Shown here piece by piece: positions 5,794-7,810 of a stretch of DNA of 7,810 nucleotides. Position 1 is the first letter of the stretch. The number at the start of each line of letters is the position of its first letter. Made by a program: the position numbers and the translations under genes. The notes beneath the pieces were generated by a model. That model saw only the letters and a list, made by a program, of their open reading frames with translations. It did no database searches and was not told the DNA's origin. The stretch lies in the NCBI GenBank assembly GCA_035263065.1, contig DATFRS010000142.1, positions 1 to 7,810 on the forward strand, written 5' to 3'. This DNA is from Dokdonella_A sp035263065 (GTDB taxonomy: Bacteria > Pseudomonadota > Gammaproteobacteria > Xanthomonadales > Rhodanobacteraceae).

Positions 5794-6427
5794 GACGACC
5801 GACGCCCGCCTGACCGCCAACCAGCAACGCGTCCTCGACTGCATCCGCCGTCACATCGACCGCTGCGGCCACCCGCCGACGCTCCGGGAAATCTCGGAAA
5901 CTCTGGGACTTAGCAGCCATAGCTCAGCCCAGGATTACGTCGAGGCGCTGGTCCGCAAGGGCGCGCTCGAGCGCCTTCCCACGCATCGTGGCCTGCGCCT
6001 GCCGCACCGCTCACGGGCGCCGGCGGCGACCCCGCTTCCCCTCGTCGGGCGGGTCGCCGCCGGCAGCCCCATCCTCGCGGCCGAGAACATCGAAGCCGAG
6101 CACGACGTCGACGCGGGCCTCTTCCATCCGCGCGCCGACTACCTGCTGCGCGTCGTCGGCCAGAGCATGCGCGACGCCGGCATCCTCGACGGCGATCTCA
6201 TCGCCGTGCACAGGACCGCGAGCGCCGAGCACGGCCGCATCGTCGTCGCGCGCCTCGACGACGACGTCACCGTCAAGACGCTCGAGCAGCGCAACGGCCG
6301 CGTGCGTCTCTTGCCGGCCAATCCCGATTTCGCGCCGATCGACGTCGATCCGCGCCGCCATGCATTCGCGATCGAAGGTTTGTACGTCGGACTGATCCGC
6401 CCCGCTCCCCGCCACCGACAAGGATGA
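5792..6427 (+). CDS. lexA: LexA-family SOS repressor heading the imu mutagenesis operon
   Basis: This 211-residue protein has the full LexA layout. A winged-helix DNA-binding domain spans about 7-70 (LTANQQRVLDCI, PPTLREISETLGL, KGALERL), followed by a linker and a self-cleaving S24 peptidase domain from about 82 to 200. The cleavage site is Ala90-Gly91 (RVAAGSP), the nucleophile Ser125 (GQSMRDAGI) and the general base Lys162 (VTVKTLE). The spacings 91 to 125 and 125 to 162 equal those of E. coli LexA (Gly85, Ser119, Lys156). It should repress its own operon and be inactivated by RecA filaments after DNA damage. The recognition helix differs from E. coli LexA at operator-contacting positions, fitting the different operator. 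ATG 5792 is chosen because it gives the normal N-terminus; it has no Shine-Dalgarno at usual spacing (GGAG is 18 bases away). An in-frame TTG at 5756 is less likely, since it would add 12 residues encoded across the operator. Given the context it is probably a second, cassette-specific LexA (LexA2); a housekeeping lexA could lie elsewhere. Confidence 0.95.
   Translation: MTTDARLTANQQRVLDCIRRHIDRCGHPPTLREISETLGLSSHSSAQDYVEALVRKGALERLPTHRGLRLPHRSRAPAATPLPLVGRVAAGSPILAAENIEAEHDVDAGLFHPRADYLLRVVGQSMRDAGILDGDLIAVHRTASAEHGRIVVARLDDDVTVKTLEQRNGRVRLLPANPDFAPIDVDPRRHAFAIEGLYVGLIRPAPRHRQG
6420..6424 (+). promoter_or_regulatory. Shine-Dalgarno site of imuA within the end of lexA
   Basis: AAGGA lies 9 bases before ATG 6434 and forms part of the last two lexA codons. 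It supports this imuA start and tight co-translation with lexA. Confidence 0.55.
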
Positions 6428-6433
6428 GTCGCC

Positions 6434-7147
6434 ATGTTCACAAGCACGTCGGAAGCTGTCGCTTCGGTTCCCGGTTCCCTCGACTTCGCGCAAGCCGCGC
6501 CGCTGCGCGCGCCGGCGCGCTCGCCGCGCGATGAGCATGCGCTCGCCGAAGTGCTGCGCCATCCCGGCATCTGGCGGCGCGGCAGCGCGCCGCTCGGCAC
6601 GCTCGACATCCAGCCGAGCGGCATCGCCGAGCTCGACGCGCGCCTGCCCGGCGGCGGCTGGCCACGCGGCGCGCTCAGCGAGATCCTGATCCAGCACGAC
6701 GGCATCGGCGAGTGCAGCCTTCTCCTGCCCGCGCTCGCCGCGATGACGCGCGCGAAGCGGCGCGTCGTCTTCATCGCGCCGCCGTACATTCCCTATCCGC
6801 CCGCGCTCGCCGCGGCCGGCCTCGATCTCGCGCAGGTCGTGCACATCGAAGCGGGCGCCGTCGACACGCACTGGACCGCCGAGCAGTGCCTGCGCGCCGG
6901 CTGCTGTGGCGCCGTGCTCAACTGGCTGCACGACGCCGACTATCGCCAGCTCCGCCGTCTGCAGCTCGCCGCCGAAACCGGCGCGGCGCTCGGTTTCGTG
7001 TTCCGTCCGCTCGGCGCCGCGAACGAGACGAGCCCCGCGGCGCTGCGGCTCAAGGTCACGATGGCGAACGACGGGCCGTGCATCGATATCCTGAAGTGCC
7101 GCGGCCGTCCCGGCGAAACGACGCAGGCAATGCGGCTTCGCGCATGA
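6434..7147 (+). CDS. imuA: ImuA, RecA/SulA-like translesion synthesis accessory protein
   Basis: This 237-residue product matches the proteobacterial ImuA family (sometimes annotated SulA2), which acts with ImuB and the DnaE2 polymerase in damage-induced mutagenesis. Recognisable blocks are LRHPGIWRRG at about 41-50, SGIAELDARLPGGGWPRGAL at 62-81, SEILIQHDGIGECSLLLPAL at 82-101, the RVVFIAPPYIPYPPAL core strand, and a C-terminal LRLKVTMANDG segment. In the place of a RecA P-loop there is HDGIGECS, without the lysine and Ser/Thr of a working Walker A motif, as is usual for ImuA and SulA proteins, so ATPase activity is doubtful. The first 35 or so residues are Ala/Pro-rich and low in conservation, and look longer than in Pseudomonas ImuA. 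It begins 6 bases after the lexA stop and ends 9 bases before imuB, so expression with lexA is expected. Cytoplasmic. Confidence 0.88.
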   Translation: MFTSTSEAVASVPGSLDFAQAAPLRAPARSPRDEHALAEVLRHPGIWRRGSAPLGTLDIQPSGIAELDARLPGGGWPRGALSEILIQHDGIGECSLLLPALAAMTRAKRRVVFIAPPYIPYPPALAAAGLDLAQVVHIEAGAVDTHWTAEQCLRAGCCGAVLNWLHDADYRQLRRLQLAAETGAALGFVFRPLGAANETSPAALRLKVTMANDGPCIDILKCRGRPGETTQAMRLRA

Positions 7148-7156
7148 CGGGCGCGC

Positions 7157-7810
7157 ATGCTCTGGGCCTGTCTCCGCTTCCCTCTGCTGGCGCTCGACGT
7201 CGTCCGCGCCGACGCCGATGACGCCGCGCGGCACGCGCCGTTCGCGGTCATCGATGGTCCGCTGCAGCGCCGGCACGTCGTGCGCGCCGATGCGAAAGCG
7301 CGCAATGCCGGCGTCCACAGCGGCCTCGCGCTGACCGCGGCGCGCGCGCTCTGTCCCGCGCTCCAGACGACGCTGCGCGATTCCGCGGCGGAGCAGCAGG
7401 CACTCGAAGCGATCGCGGCGTTCGCGTATCGCTTCAGCGCGGAAGTCAGCATCGCGGGACCCGACAGCGTGTTCCTCGAGATCGGCGCGAGCCTCGGCCT
7501 CTTCGGCGGCCTCGCCGCGATCGAGCGGCGGCTGCGCAGCGAATGCGCGGCGTTCGGTTTCGCGTTCTCGCTCGCGATCGCGCCGACCGCATCGGGCGCG
7601 CGCGTGCTGGCCGCGCACGAGGACGGTCTCGTCATTCCCGCGCTGCCGACGTTCGGCGATGCGCTCGGGCTCGTGCCGATCGCGCGGTCCGACCTCGACG
7701 AGGCGACGATCGCCGCGCTGCACGGCATGGGCTTTCGCCGGCTGCGCGATCTCTTTCACCTGCCGCGCGCCGAGCTCGCGCGCCGCATCGGGCCCGACGC
7801 GCTGCTCGCG
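7157..7810 (+). CDS. imuB: ImuB, catalytically inactive Y-family polymerase homologue (N-terminal 218 residues, cut by right edge)
   Basis: The frame opens at ATG 7157 and runs to the window end without a stop. It begins MLWACLRFPLLALDVV and contains the palm and fingers features of the Y-family (DinB/UmuC) fold: RRHVVRADAKARNAGVHSGL at 38-57, the VFLEIGASLGLFGG segment at 105-118, and a helix-hairpin-helix stretch near LHGMGFRRLRDLFHLP. The metal-binding acidic residues of active polymerases are missing: LRFP stands where DinB has VDMD, and PDSVFLE replaces IDEAFLD so the catalytic Glu is Ser104. This is the hallmark of ImuB, which is thought to serve as a clamp-binding scaffold linking ImuA and DnaE2. 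The ATG is the only possible start nearby, because the in-frame TGA just upstream is the imuA stop. No clear Shine-Dalgarno is seen, so coupling to imuA translation is likely. The C-terminal clamp-binding region lies outside the window. Confidence 0.92.
   Translation, partial: MLWACLRFPLLALDVVRADADDAARHAPFAVIDGPLQRRHVVRADAKARNAGVHSGLALTAARALCPALQTTLRDSAAEQQALEAIAAFAYRFSAEVSIAGPDSVFLEIGASLGLFGGLAAIERRLRSECAAFGFAFSLAIAPTASGARVLAAHEDGLVIPALPTFGDALGLVPIARSDLDEATIAALHGMGFRRLRDLFHLPRAELARRIGPDALLA

Noticed and set aside
6011..7759. Minus-strand 582-codon open frame opposite lexA, imuA and imuB
   Set aside because: Low-complexity Arg/Ala/Glu shadow of three well-identified plus-strand genes.

Overview
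The window is high-GC bacterial DNA with strong third-position G/C. Its gene content suggests a Gram-negative proteobacterium: Tat-exported molybdoenzyme, periplasmic c-type cytochrome, and a lexA-imuA-imuB mutagenesis cassette of the kind known in gamma- and betaproteobacteria (Pseudomonas, Xanthomonadales and relatives). The exact genus cannot be read from the sequence.

Layout. At the left edge there may be the first 28 codons of a minus-strand gene (1-86, weak call), followed by a 193-base gap. A complete minus-strand gene (280-1566) encodes an exported amidohydrolase of the imidazolonepropionase/prolidase-like group. A divergent control region (1567-1749) separates it from a tightly coupled plus-strand operon of three genes: a [2Fe-2S] subunit (1750-2205), a molybdopterin catalytic subunit (2202-4385) and a three-haem membrane-anchored cytochrome c (4382-5743). 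Both junctions in that operon are 4-base ATGA overlaps. The three products together form a complete periplasmic isoquinoline-1-oxidoreductase/aldehyde-dehydrogenase type enzyme: substrate oxidised at Mo, electrons through two Fe-S clusters to the haems, then to the respiratory chain. The substrate cannot be told.

Only 48 bases further on begins a damage-response operon: lexA (5792-6427), imuA (6434-7147) and imuB (7157 to beyond the right edge). The lexA start codon overlaps a perfect 8+4+8 palindrome whose core GTAC-N4-GTAC matches the operator type described for the second LexA (LexA2) of Pseudomonas putida rather than the E. coli CTGT-N8-ACAG box. The repressor's recognition helix has diverged from E. 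coli LexA in step. The catalytic partner of this cassette, dnaE2 (imuC), would be expected just past the right edge.

The most notable signals are this LexA2-type operator, with a promoter placement that predicts a leaderless lexA mRNA, and a 7-bp inverted repeat lying exactly between the predicted -35 and -10 of the amidohydrolase promoter. No RNA genes, insertion sequences, CRISPR arrays or phage genes were seen. All genes appear intact except those cut by the window edges. Nothing here amounts to a wholly undescribed system.
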